A stretch of 64,000 nucleotides of DNA from Pedobacter frigoris (GTDB lineage: Bacteria; Bacteroidota; Bacteroidia; Sphingobacteriales; Sphingobacteriaceae). Positions 35,423 to 43,576 of this stretch are shown piece after piece. The notes under the pieces were generated by a model that searched no databases, was not told where the DNA came from, and saw nothing but the letters and a program-made list of their open reading frames with translations. The position numbers and the translations under genes are program-made. The DNA lies in the NCBI RefSeq assembly GCF_005116445.1, contig NZ_SWBQ01000002.1, positions 1 through 64,000 of the forward strand. Reading direction: 5' to 3'. Within the stretch, counting starts at the first letter, position 1. Each line of letters starts with the position of its first letter.

Positions 35423-35803
35423 ATGGGACTATTTTCAGCCCTTATGGGCAATGCAGGAGCAGTCAGTAAAGACGACCTTTTGAAAAATTACGGAACACTA
35501 CTGATTGAAAATGAAGAAATAGAATTGGGGTTCAAATTGATCAGAGATACCTTCATCTTCACCAGTAAGCGTTTAATCATTGTCGACGTACAAGGGCTTA
35601 CAGGCAGCAAAACCGAATACGTTTCTATCGCCTACAAGTCAATATCCAGGTTTAGTATTGAAACTGCCGGAACGTTCGACCTGGACGCAGAATTGAAGAT
35701 TTGGATCTCAAGCGAGCCGGTACCAAGTGTCAGGAAGAAATTCAACAAGTCTGTCAATGTATTTGATGTGCAGAAAGTGCTGGCTTATCATGTGCTTGGC
35801 TAG
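35423..35803 (+). CDS. Bacterial PH-domain protein (bPH_1/DUF1696-like)
   Basis: The product is 126 residues. The pattern of a bacterial pleckstrin-homology domain is clear: GTLLIENEEIELGFKLIRDTFIFTSKRLIIVD near the start, and YKSISRFSIETAGTFDLDAELKIWIS in the middle. It is cytosolic and likely to form homo-oligomeric rings; the role is unknown. It is a single gene followed by an inverted repeat. Confidence 0.88.
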   Translation: MGLFSALMGNAGAVSKDDLLKNYGTLLIENEEIELGFKLIRDTFIFTSKRLIIVDVQGLTGSKTEYVSIAYKSISRFSIETAGTFDLDAELKIWISSEPVPSVRKKFNKSVNVFDVQKVLAYHVLG

Positions 35804-35853
35804 AAATCCAAAATCACAACAAGTACACCCCACTCCATAAATTATTATTTTTT

Positions 35854-35888
35854 AACAAATATTTATTGTAAATCAATAAATATTTGTT
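35854..35888. repeat. Perfect 15-bp AT-rich inverted repeat before DUF2975/HTH operon
   Basis: 35854-35868 is the exact reverse complement of 35874-35888, with a 5-nt spacer. There are only two GC pairs per arm and no strong T tract, so termination would be weak. It lies 66 bp before the DUF2975 gene, a good place for an operator bound by the HTH protein of that operon. Confidence 0.65.
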
Positions 35889-35954
35889 GTTATTTGCTTT
35901 ACAAAAAATATAGCGACTAACCACTTTATAATTTTTTAACCAAATTATTTACAG

Positions 35955-36905
35955 ATGAAAATAATAATCCCCTCTCAAAAAACCATCAACATTACCATTG
36001 GTGGTTTGGCCATACTTTTTATTGGCTTTGTAATATTACTGTTCCAGACTAGTCGCAGTACCAGTACTACAGGAACCACTATTATTTCAACTCATGATCT
36101 TACAGATCAACTGCCCCCTATTGATCCCGAAATTCCCCGTACGCTACCGTATGACCAGTATAAACAAAAAACTGACAGTATCCGCTTTAAACGGAAACTC
36201 CTAAATGGCACATTTGGAAATAGTGTTAGCTTACCTGGTATTGGAGCGAAAAAAGCATCTTCAGAAAATTTCGTTTTCGATCCAAATGAAAACCCTAAAA
36301 AAAGAATCTATATGATCATGCTTCAATGGTGGACATTGGACACGGGAACATGGGAAAATCCCATAAAATATTATGTGAAGGACGACAAAGCCTACTTAAG
36401 GAAAACGAAATGCCAATCCATAAAATCTAAGACAGCGAATTTAACTGCTTACAAGTGTAAAGAAATTGATGTACCCATTCCATTTCGTTACAATCCTGAT
36501 AACAAAAGCATCATGATACCGGTAAGCAAAACTACTGTTGACGTCATGTTTATCATGTTTCCGATCTCTCTTGCAATTACTTTTATAGGGGTTATTTACT
36601 TCTTATTCGGCGGTTTCATTCAGTTTCTTTTCGAAATTGCGAGAGGCAATCCTTTTTCTGAAACCAATGTCAAAAGACTGAAGCGCATGGCCACTATTCT
36701 ATTTGCCATTCCCATATTTTTATTTTCATTCAACTCGCTGCTATACCTGATTTTCCAACGCTATTTCACTCCTGATGTCAAGATGAGTGCTGATATATGG
36801 GCTTTTCTGTGGAAACCTGCAATATTAGGTCTTATCTTTACGGCATTGTATTTCGCATTCAGACAAGGAAAAAGACTAAAAGACGAACAAGACCTAACGG
36901 TTTAA
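35955..36905 (+). CDS. DUF2975 membrane protein
   Basis: The product is 316 residues. One membrane helix lies near the N-terminus, then a periplasmic region of about 150 residues, then three helices. The DUF2975 hallmarks are in the C-terminal half: ARGNPFSETNVKRLKRMATILFAIP and FRQGKRLKDEQDLTV at the very end. Such proteins are encoded next to a small Cro/C1-type regulator, as here (3-bp gap). The pair is thought to form a membrane-controlled regulatory unit; its signal is unknown. Confidence 0.88.
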   Translation: MKIIIPSQKTINITIGGLAILFIGFVILLFQTSRSTSTTGTTIISTHDLTDQLPPIDPEIPRTLPYDQYKQKTDSIRFKRKLLNGTFGNSVSLPGIGAKKASSENFVFDPNENPKKRIYMIMLQWWTLDTGTWENPIKYYVKDDKAYLRKTKCQSIKSKTANLTAYKCKEIDVPIPFRYNPDNKSIMIPVSKTTVDVMFIMFPISLAITFIGVIYFLFGGFIQFLFEIARGNPFSETNVKRLKRMATILFAIPIFLFSFNSLLYLIFQRYFTPDVKMSADIWAFLWKPAILGLIFTALYFAFRQGKRLKDEQDLTV

Positions 36906-36908
36906 GCT

Positions 36909-37121
36909 ATGGCAATAATTATAAACATTGATGTGATGCTCGCTAAGCGAAAAATGTCTTTATCCGAATTGAGCGAAAAAGTAGGAATTACCATTTCAAA
37001 CCTTTCGATTCTTAAAACAGGCAAAGCCAAAGCCATTCGGATAGAGACGCTTAATTCGATCTGTAGAGTGCTGGAATGTCAGCCCGGAGATATCCTGGAG
37101 TATTCAGAGATAAAGAAATAA
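36909..37121 (+). CDS. Small Cro/C1-type HTH regulator (HTH_26 type) paired with DUF2975
   Basis: The product is 70 residues and is almost wholly a helix-turn-helix domain: MSLSELSEKVGITISNLSILKTGKAKAIRIETLNSIC, then LECQPGDILEY. It is the usual partner of DUF2975 proteins. It may bind the 15-bp inverted repeat at 35854-35888 and regulate its own operon; this is an inference. Confidence 0.9.
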   Translation: MAIIINIDVMLAKRKMSLSELSEKVGITISNLSILKTGKAKAIRIETLNSICRVLECQPGDILEYSEIKK

Positions 37122-37165
37122 TAATAAATATTACTTTTATCTTCGGAGGAATATATCAAGAGATC

Positions 37166-37615
37166 ATGACTAACGGATTTAAAATAATAGGAATTGCGAC
37201 GAGAACTACCAATAAGGACAATCAGGCTCAGACCGATCTGGGCAAGCTTTGGGGAGACTTCTTTGCTAAAGATTTAATGAATAGCATTACTAACAAATGC
37301 TCGAACGAGATCTTAGCGATTTATACGGATTATAAGAGCGACTTCACAGAAGAATACACCACAATTATCGGGATGCCTGTTGCTACGCTTGATGAGGTTC
37401 CTGCAGGTTTGGTAGGCCGTGAGTTTCCAGCGGAGAATTTCCAAAAGTTCATTGCCAGGGGCGATATGCCGCAGGCTGTTGTGGACGTTTGGATGGATGT
37501 ATGGAACAGGGATGCGGAACTGAACAGGAATTATACTTATGATTATGAGCTTTATGGCGCCAAATCACAAAATGGCGCGGAGTCAGAAGTAGAGATTTTT
37601 ATCTCTGTAAAGTAG
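37166..37615 (+). CDS. GyrI-like / effector-binding domain protein
   Basis: The product is 149 residues from the ATG at 37166 (MTNGFKIIGIATRTTN). The 30 residues added by an upstream start overlap the HTH gene and are not protein-like. The pattern matches the effector-binding domain of AraC-type regulators in a stand-alone form: LGKLWGDFFAKDLMNSI, LAIYTDYKSDFTEEYTTIIGMPV and FDLE-like ESEVEIFISVK. It binds small molecules or a partner protein. It is followed 5 bp later by the DHFR-like gene. Confidence 0.8.
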   Translation: MTNGFKIIGIATRTTNKDNQAQTDLGKLWGDFFAKDLMNSITNKCSNEILAIYTDYKSDFTEEYTTIIGMPVATLDEVPAGLVGREFPAENFQKFIARGDMPQAVVDVWMDVWNRDAELNRNYTYDYELYGAKSQNGAESEVEIFISVK

Positions 37616-37620
37616 CGGCT

Positions 37621-38193
37621 ATGAGAAAGCTTATTTATGGGATCAACATTAGTTTGGACGGTTGCTGTGATCATACCAAGTTTAGCGGTGGAGATGATAT
37701 TCACGACTATTTTCTCGCGTTGATGAAGAATACTGACACAGTGATTTACGGCCGAAAGACCTACGAGCTCATGGTTCCCTTTTGGCCGGAAGTAGCCCGC
37801 ACGCAATCTATGGATAGTGCGACAAACGCTTTCGCTACAGTATTTGCAAGTCTTAAGCGCGTAGTGGTTTCACGAACCTTAACAGATACAGATGATCCAC
37901 AAGAAACCATCATTCGGGATAACCTAAAAGAGGGAATCCTCAGGCTAAAACAGCAACCTGGCAAAGACATCTCTACGGGTGGTGTCGAATTGCCAGCAGA
38001 ATTGATTAAACTGGGTCTGGTGGATGAATTCCACATAGTGGTTCATCCGGTTATTGTTGGCGAAGGGCGGCGACTGTTTACCGAAATGTTTTTGCCAGAA
38101 AACGTGGGTTTAAAGCTGACTAGTTCCGAAACGCTGAGTTCCGGGTGTATCGCGTTGCGGTATAGCAGCGGGAATATGAATGATGATATTTGA
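37621..38193 (+). CDS. Dihydrofolate reductase / RibD C-terminal family protein
   Basis: The product is 190 residues. The RibD-C fold motifs are present: INISLDGCCDHTKFSGG at the start, YGRKTYELMVPFWP, DISTGGVELPAELIKLGLVDEFHIVVHPVIVGEGRRLF. It is an NADPH-dependent reductase of unknown substrate. It is part of a run with the effector-binding gene before it and a membrane gene whose ATG overlaps its stop (TGATG). Confidence 0.9.
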   Translation: MRKLIYGINISLDGCCDHTKFSGGDDIHDYFLALMKNTDTVIYGRKTYELMVPFWPEVARTQSMDSATNAFATVFASLKRVVVSRTLTDTDDPQETIIRDNLKEGILRLKQQPGKDISTGGVELPAELIKLGLVDEFHIVVHPVIVGEGRRLFTEMFLPENVGLKLTSSETLSSGCIALRYSSGNMNDDI

Positions 38194-38807
38194 TGTTTAC
38201 TAAAAACGTAATAATAGGATTACTCATCCTTATCGTAATAGTTTTGATCCTTACTACACTTGTTGACCGGGTCATTCGGCAGTCCAATAAAGCACCGAGT
38301 TTCGTAAATCGGAAATTCAAGTATACCGCGCTTGAGCTTGTTTGGTATTGCATGTATTTGCTGATCTATTGTGTTCTGGGTATAGGCCTTATTTATATTT
38401 GTTTGGTCACCAAAAACCTCATTGTTATCATATTTTCACTGTTGGGCGGCTTTTTAATGAGCGCAAATTTTCTGTTATTTGTCAATCATGTTCTTCATGA
38501 AGTGCTTCAAAATGTATATATAGATCACGAACGTCGCTTACTCGTATCAAAACGATTGGGAAAATCAATTGAAATAGAAATGGACAACCCGTCGACGCAA
38601 AAGATACATTATGTGCCGCTATGGAGAACGGGGTATGGCCCTAGAAACTTCAAGTTATTCGGGGCGTTATTCAGCAAGACTATAATACGAAATGGCGGCA
38701 CACAGATTCAATTATCGAGCATGAGAAATAAACGTTTACATTTATCTGAATACATCAGCGAAGGAAACACAAAGGTGATAAAACAACAAATCAATTTTAT
38801 ATTATAA
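38193..38807 (+). CDS. Hypothetical membrane protein with PH-like cytosolic tail
   Basis: The product is 204 residues from the ATG at 38193, which overlaps the previous stop by one base. A TTG three bases earlier is also possible. There is an N-terminal helix (IIGLLILIVIVLILTTLV), two more near residues 50-100, and then a beta-rich tail (VYIDHERRLLVSKRLGKSIEIEMDN) that resembles a bacterial PH-like domain. I do not recognise a family. The close spacing suggests co-translation with the reductase. Confidence 0.65.
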   Translation: MFTKNVIIGLLILIVIVLILTTLVDRVIRQSNKAPSFVNRKFKYTALELVWYCMYLLIYCVLGIGLIYICLVTKNLIVIIFSLLGGFLMSANFLLFVNHVLHEVLQNVYIDHERRLLVSKRLGKSIEIEMDNPSTQKIHYVPLWRTGYGPRNFKLFGALFSKTIIRNGGTQIQLSSMRNKRLHLSEYISEGNTKVIKQQINFIL

Positions 38808-38882
38808 GTCACCTATCTAGCAATAAATAGTTCAAACATGTGAGGGCTTTGATCTGTTGAACTAGAACAAAAATCTACAACC

Positions 38883-39230
38883 ATGGAAAACACACACGAT
38901 AAGAATAAAGATCTGAAAGAAGACAATACTCACCCTGCACCAAATGCCGATCCGGGTGCTGAAATTGAAACAGTAATCCCGAATGCAGAAAAGACTGAGC
39001 CTTCCACTGAAAACAACCCTGAAGCAGCCAAACCTGCTGCCGGATCTGATCAGAAAACCGCTGACATGGCTGATCATACTGACGATACCGATCGCCAAGA
39101 TCAGCCCGAAATAACAGAGGAAGAAAAGGATAAACCGGAAATAACTGAAAAAGATGAACCTGAAACATCCGACGATAAAAGCGGAGAAAGCACAACGGAC
39201 GAGCACGGAGTAGAAACCATAAGTCCTTAA
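38883..39230 (+). CDS. Acidic, low-complexity hypothetical protein
   Basis: The product is 115 residues, made almost only of E, D, K, P, T, N and A, with repeated EKDEPET-like segments and no hydrophobic core. It should be disordered and soluble. There is a conventional ATG and an antisense ORF that is only a shadow. Many Pedobacter genomes have such short acidic proteins; the function is unknown. It sits just upstream of a truncated YcxB-like remnant. Confidence 0.55.
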   Translation: MENTHDKNKDLKEDNTHPAPNADPGAEIETVIPNAEKTEPSTENNPEAAKPAAGSDQKTADMADHTDDTDRQDQPEITEEEKDKPEITEKDEPETSDDKSGESTTDEHGVETISP

Positions 39231-39236
39231 TTTTAG

Positions 39237-39608
39237 TCAGGGAATCTTGTCATTCTGTGTTATCATTCGCTACTAGTTTTATGTTTTGGAAATATCTACA
39301 TTAAATGGAAACATAAAAAACACTACACCAAACATGTAAAAAACAGGCTGGAAAACGCATCTAATGGCTTTGTGCAAATTGAGATTGGCGATGAGCGTAT
39401 CAGGGTAATAGATGATGCTTCCGACAGTTCTGTAAAGCTAAGTGAAGTGAAATCCGTAGATGAGATTCGGGATATTTACTTTCTAAAACTGAGCCCCGGA
39501 CAAGTGCTTGTTATTCCTAAAACCATTCCTGAATTAAATAAGGAGATAGAGACTATAATTCAGAAATTCAATATAAAGCATGTTCAGGATCTTGGTTGGA
39601 AGTGGTAA
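39237..39608 (+). pseudogene. N-terminally truncated YcxB-like protein remnant
   Basis: The frame is open from 39237 to the stop at 39608, but has no ATG. The only start usable in a gene call is a GTG at 39372. The translated end has the YcxB-like C-terminal pattern: WKHKKHYTKHVKNRLEN, ISTGQ-like LKLSPGQVLVIPK, and IQKFNIKHVQDLGWKW. Family members have an N-terminal part of about 80 residues with two membrane helices; here only a poor helix-like stretch (LVILCYHSLLVLCFG) remains. I read it as a broken gene; expression of a short C-terminal piece from GTG is possible. Confidence 0.6.
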
Positions 39609-39676
39609 AATGGCATATACAATTGTAATCACTTTAAATAACGTTTGAAGATATAGACGATAAAAACGGATTGGTT

Positions 39677-39868
39677 ATGCAAATTCATAGAAAAATTGGC
39701 AGTGTCTTAGGAGCTGCTGGAGTCATTATGTTCTTCATAGGCATATATGGATTTACCACCTATATACCAAACCGCTTTTTATCCAAGCTGGCGATGGCTA
39801 GTTTTATGCTCTGGTTTCCAACACTCATAATAGGGATCATTCTGATTTCCATCAAAACCAAACGATAG
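39677..39868 (+). CDS. Small two-helix membrane protein
   Basis: The product is 63 residues from the ATG at 39677; a TTG 6 bp earlier is less likely. It consists of two membrane helices (VLGAAGVIMFFIGIYGF and MLWFPTLIIGIILISI) with a short loop and a basic tail. No family was recognised. Confidence 0.45.
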   Translation: MQIHRKIGSVLGAAGVIMFFIGIYGFTTYIPNRFLSKLAMASFMLWFPTLIIGIILISIKTKR

Positions 39869-39872
39869 TCAC

Positions 39873-39980
39873 TTACTTCCCAATATTTATGAGTGATCTT
39901 GACATCAGCTTGGTAAGAGTAAAATCGACATCGCCTTCCTCAATTGCAAGTTCCGATATTTGTTGTAAAATGGCTCTCAT
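39873..39980 (-). CDS. Possible 35-residue coupled small ORF
   Basis: The ATG at 39980 overlaps the stop of the upstream secreted gene as TGATG, a common coupling arrangement. The peptide starts MRAILQQISELAIEEGD and continues with VDFTLTKLMSRSLINI. It is amphipathic and helical. It may be a real small protein or the residue of a longer one. Evidence is only the overlap and plausible composition. Confidence 0.25.
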   Translation of the reverse strand: MRAILQQISELAIEEGDVDFTLTKLMSRSLINIGK

Positions 39981-40642
39981 CACTTAGACCTAACTGTAAA
40001 CTTCCTAACGATGAAGACTATGATGGCCCCACCACCTATTAAGACTCCATAGGTTAAAGTCCAGGTAATCAACTTCGCTAATAAAGACGCGAGCTTAACC
40101 GCAGAAGGGTGATCTACGCCTTGACTCAATTCCGTACCTGACGCATTTATAACAAACGAATTGAAGAATTTATTACTGGCAATTTCAGCCGCTGCTTTAT
40201 TCTCAGAAAAAGTAAAAAAGTGTATTGCAATTAACGCATTATTTATAAATATGATTCTTTGAAATCTTAGATAAGGAACATTTGGATTTTGAGTAGAAGT
40301 ATAGACAAAATCGATGCCTTTTAAGCCCTGGGTGTCAAATGCTTTTTTACTTATTAACTTACCATTAGTAACTCTTAAAATACCTTTAATAACGCCCTCG
40401 TAATATTCAGAAAGCTTAGCAGCATCTAACACATCGTCCTCCTCTTTGCCCTCTCTTATAGCTACCAGATAAACTGCTAAAGAGTCGACATATTTATAGC
40501 AATTTTGTCCTAAGGTATCTATGTGAACAGGTTGCCCTGGAAAGACTACCGATGAATAATCAGTTACCTTTTGCTTATAGCCAGTTTGAGCTGACGCAAG
40601 ATGGCCCATTAGAAGTAGAATGACGGAGAGTGTAAATTTCAT
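39980..40642 (-). CDS. Hypothetical secreted protein with C-terminal membrane helix
   Basis: The product is 220 residues. The signal peptide ends at SAQ (residue 19). The mature part is alpha/beta in character, then a C-terminal membrane helix (WTLTYGVLIGGGAIIVFIV) with a basic tail (RKFTVRSK). That topology places the domain in the periplasm, anchored to the inner membrane. I do not recognise a family. It is a single gene with a possible coupled small ORF after it. Confidence 0.7.
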   Translation of the reverse strand: MKFTLSVILLLMGHLASAQTGYKQKVTDYSSVVFPGQPVHIDTLGQNCYKYVDSLAVYLVAIREGKEEDDVLDAAKLSEYYEGVIKGILRVTNGKLISKKAFDTQGLKGIDFVYTSTQNPNVPYLRFQRIIFINNALIAIHFFTFSENKAAAEIASNKFFNSFVINASGTELSQGVDHPSAVKLASLLAKLITWTLTYGVLIGGGAIIVFIVRKFTVRSK

Positions 40643-40950
40643 GAATTAAAGATAAGATTAAATGAGGAAGAAGAACGTTTAATCGGTCGCTATAAGCTTT
40701 GCAGGCTTGGAAATTATTTTGATTGAACTGCTAAGATTATACTATAAGGATGGGTAATGGCCTAGTAATCCAGTTGGAAGGGCTCTGAACTGAGAAGGTC
40801 TTTAAATAAAAAACCCGAGGCTTGCTCGGGTTTTAAATGTTCTTTTTTTTAAGTGCAGGACTAATGCTTTGTATAGCCGGGCACTGTAGCACAAAGGTAG
40901 TGTTAATGTTGATAATTGCAAAACATATTAACATTAGAAACTTATTGTGA
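40643..40950. other. Gene-free stretch holding the Abi transcript terminator
   Basis: This 308-bp stretch has no coding frame I can support. Its main feature is the terminator at 40805-40834. The part between 40640 and 40800 should hold the promoter of the secreted-protein gene; I could not assign one. Confidence 0.5.
40805..40834 (-). terminator. Rho-independent terminator downstream of the Abi gene
   Basis: A perfect 10-bp stem (40810-40819 with 40825-40834) has a 5-nt loop. On the minus strand it is followed by a run of T. It lies 117 bp after the Abi stop. It could also work on the plus strand (four T directly, eight more further on), but no plus-strand gene ends nearby. Confidence 0.8.
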
Positions 40951-41817
40951 TTACAATTTATAACCAATTTTTGTTTCAATCACATGCTTAATCGGATCAT
41001 TATCATGGTGCTGACGAAGCAATTCGTCCAGCTTATCTTTTAAGTCATTTTCTTTATTTTTGGATATTTGAGCGAGTAAATAACGTATTGCTTTTATCGA
41101 AGCATCTAAAGAGTGACGATTGCTAAAAAGATAATTGTTACCAGGTATCTTATTTATGCCTAAGGGCTGAGACAAATCAAATAAAACCCCGCCATGTGAA
41201 CACATATTACGAACATAAACCACGGATTGAATAAAATTATCAAAAACCTTTAAAGACCTTAGGTTATATGATAAAGCTATTTTTTGTTTTAATGGTTCAT
41301 CTTTCAAACATCTAAATAATTTAAGACTGGCGCCGAACGTCATGAATTCAATAGTTTTCCAAGCAGGTGCATACTTATCATTTATGTATTTTTTATGATG
41401 CTTATCTATTGGTTTGTTATTTCTTTTGAAATCGTCTGTGTAGAATTTATGGAAATTTGTTATGTAACCTGCAGCTACTACTTTGCTGTCTACGAACCAG
41501 GTAGGTGAGTTCGGGTGCTCATTTGAAACAAGATAAACTATTTGGGTACGAAAATGCACCTCTATGCGATAAATATATTTTAGAAGTAGTTCTCTTAAAT
41601 CAACATCCAAATAATATAAAGAAACTACATCTTCGAATTTTGTTCCCTCCTTTAAATTGTGCTTATCATCACATTCAAAGCAGTTCCAATAAAAGCCGAG
41701 CCTGTAATAACCGATATCAAGTAGTATTTCTTTGGCTTTGAGTTCGTCCGCTATCACCATACCACGACTTTTCAGTATCTGGATCTGTTCATCAACAGTT
41801 GTTGCTTTACTAGCCAT
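40951..41817 (-). CDS. Abi_2 (AbiD/AbiF) abortive-infection HEPN protein
   Basis: The product is 288 residues from the ATG at 41817 (MASKATTVDEQIQILKSRGM), the start typical of the family. A longer frame to 41871 would run through a possible structured leader. Abi_2 signatures: ILLDIGYYRLGFYW near residue 30, the YRIEVHFRTQIVY helix, AWKTIEFMTFGASLKLF, and the HEPN RNase motif R-NMCS-H in VVYVRNMCSHGGVLFD. HEPN toxins of this class cut RNA when a phage infects. It opens the defence-rich segment, and it is followed by its own terminator. Confidence 0.92.
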   Translation of the reverse strand: MASKATTVDEQIQILKSRGMVIADELKAKEILLDIGYYRLGFYWNCFECDDKHNLKEGTKFEDVVSLYYLDVDLRELLLKYIYRIEVHFRTQIVYLVSNEHPNSPTWFVDSKVVAAGYITNFHKFYTDDFKRNNKPIDKHHKKYINDKYAPAWKTIEFMTFGASLKLFRCLKDEPLKQKIALSYNLRSLKVFDNFIQSVVYVRNMCSHGGVLFDLSQPLGINKIPGNNYLFSNRHSLDASIKAIRYLLAQISKNKENDLKDKLDELLRQHHDNDPIKHVIETKIGYKL

Positions 41818-41832
41818 GGGCGTTTTATTTAT

Positions 41833-41951
41833 TTTGGATGCAAGTATATTAAGCAATCCGCTCACATCCAAATAATATATGCCAATATTCCGGAAAGTCT
41901 GATAGTGATGATTTGATGGCGAACGCTAAACTGATCAAACCGGCATCCAAA
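41833..41951 (-). ncRNA. Candidate structured RNA in front of the Abi gene
   Basis: TTTGGATGC at 41833-41841 is exactly complementary to 41943-41951, closing a 119-nt region. Inside it, CCGG pairs with CCGG, and TTTGAT pairs with ATCAAA around a small GCG/CGC stem. The region is just upstream of the likely Abi start at 41817. An abiF RNA motif has been described beside Abi_2 genes, so this could be a member or analogue. I have not compared it with that model. Confidence 0.35.
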
Positions 41952-41989
41952 GTTAAAACAAAATCCCATCCTAAATGGCCAGTGCTCAA

Positions 41990-43573
41990 CTAAAGCTTGT
42001 CTAGCCGGGCACTAGATCGCACCCTTTCCAACCAATCATTACACCTCCTGAGCAACATACACTGATCCGTAGTATTCACACAAGCATGCACCCTATACCT
42101 GAGGTTCCTATCCGCATCCAGCAAGACTTCAAACAGCTTCCTATCCTCATCCCTACTCGTTGGAAATACCTCATCTATCAAAGGATCTATCATCCTGCAC
42201 AGCGCAAAAAGGTGTTTCAAACTCAGCTGATTGGGTCGATATGAAATATTGTCCTCAATATACACCAGGCAGATCTGTACCATTGCCTGGCTCAGCATAG
42301 ACGACATCACGATGCCATTTTCCTCTTCCGTCACATCAGCCGCTGCTTCTACCAAGGCTACTGCCCTATTGTACCTGTTGTACCAAAGCTGTGTTTTGTG
42401 CAACAACACCTGTTTATCGTCCAATTCCGGAATAGCAAACCCGACTGATTCCGCCCCATAAATCAATTCCCCCTTGCGCAGCAGTTCATGGAAAAAGAGC
42501 TGATTATCCCGCAAAGCATCCTGTGCATCTTTTGCACTGTGCATCAGCAAGGTCACCCCTTTGATGATGCCCTGCACATTAAATACCTCCGATGTACAAG
42601 GAGCATCGCAGATCACCAGCAGATAGTAATGCACCTCTACCGGCTCTTTCTCAGCAGAGGAGAACATACCCAATCTCACATCCGCTTTCGCATACCTCGC
42701 CAGTTTATAGATCTGCACTACCGGAACTAGGTCGCAGATTTTAGCGATGATCAGATCCAGCGGTTGTTCCTCTTTAAAATCCGATACCATTTGCTCATAC
42801 ATTCTCCACACCAGGTTTTTCACCAAATCCGCTTTGGCGGATAGCCTTTGCAATTGCTCCTGGCTGATTTCATAATCCAGCTCATAACGGACCGAGCGAT
42901 AGGCCCCATCCAAAAGTGTAAGCAAAGCCATCTCGGCCTCATCCTCCTCATTAAAAACAACACCCAATTCTCTGAGGTAGCCCTTCATGAGGCTCTGATG
43001 ATGACGGATGGAATGTACGGCTTTATCCTTGCCGATCACCAGCAACTCTACTGTCCGGTAACTGAGCTCTACAACCTGATGAAGCATAAAAGCTGCTAAA
43101 TCATACTTGGCCTGATCAAAATAGAACTGAAAACCCTCACCAAAACCTATTATTTTCTTCCATTCCTTTTCAAAATTGCGCTTCGCTTTTTTCAGTACCG
43201 CTTTGGCGGTCATATCGGCAGACAGCAACTCAACAATCCCTTCCGACTGGTACAGTAAATTCTCTTCCTTGCAAATCGTATAAAAAATCATGCTGCCATA
43301 GTGCAATGCGCGTTTGATCTCCTGTACGGTGAATACAGAGAAGCTGTATTCAGGATAATCGGCCATGATCATACCGATCAATAACTTAGCCTCCGCGGTG
43401 TGGATTTTACTAACCCTGGGAAGCACGAAGGTCAGTTCCTTGACCTGGCTTTCTTGAGCATTGTAATGATGACTGATATAGATGCGCTCTACAGGCATCA
43501 GTTGGGTTATTCTCTTGATGAAATCATGCTTGTTCAGCACGCCGGAGATTTGAAGGTTGTTTTGATTTGCCAT
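41990..43573 (-). CDS. Tandem nucleotidyltransferase-like / HEPN domain protein
   Basis: The product is 527 residues. It seems to be two copies of one layout. Residues about 10-110 and about 265-385 each have the beta-alpha-beta look of a small nucleotidyltransferase (ELTFVLPR; VHYYLLVICDAP) but lack the G-S-x-D-x-D catalytic motif. Residues about 150-260 and about 400-520 are HEPN-like helical bundles (FYFDQAKYDLAAFMLHQVVELSYRTVEL; QLWYNRYNRAVALVEAAADV). A classical R-x4-6-H is not evident. It could be a regulator, a toxin/antitoxin fusion, or a small-molecule sensor. A highly structured leader lies just upstream. It is a single gene. Confidence 0.75.
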   Translation of the reverse strand: MANQNNLQISGVLNKHDFIKRITQLMPVERIYISHHYNAQESQVKELTFVLPRVSKIHTAEAKLLIGMIMADYPEYSFSVFTVQEIKRALHYGSMIFYTICKEENLLYQSEGIVELLSADMTAKAVLKKAKRNFEKEWKKIIGFGEGFQFYFDQAKYDLAAFMLHQVVELSYRTVELLVIGKDKAVHSIRHHQSLMKGYLRELGVVFNEEDEAEMALLTLLDGAYRSVRYELDYEISQEQLQRLSAKADLVKNLVWRMYEQMVSDFKEEQPLDLIIAKICDLVPVVQIYKLARYAKADVRLGMFSSAEKEPVEVHYYLLVICDAPCTSEVFNVQGIIKGVTLLMHSAKDAQDALRDNQLFFHELLRKGELIYGAESVGFAIPELDDKQVLLHKTQLWYNRYNRAVALVEAAADVTEEENGIVMSSMLSQAMVQICLVYIEDNISYRPNQLSLKHLFALCRMIDPLIDEVFPTSRDEDRKLFEVLLDADRNLRYRVHACVNTTDQCMLLRRCNDWLERVRSSARLDKL

Positions 43574-43576
43574 AAG

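Noticed and set aside
38862..39206. Two minus-strand ORFs rich in F, R and S
   Set aside because: They are antisense shadows of the acidic low-complexity protein on the plus strand.
41872..41989. Minus-strand frame with LTLDAG, which recalls the start of ROK sugar kinases
   Set aside because: The match ends after six residues and the next residues do not fit; the region is better explained as an untranslated, possibly structured, leader.
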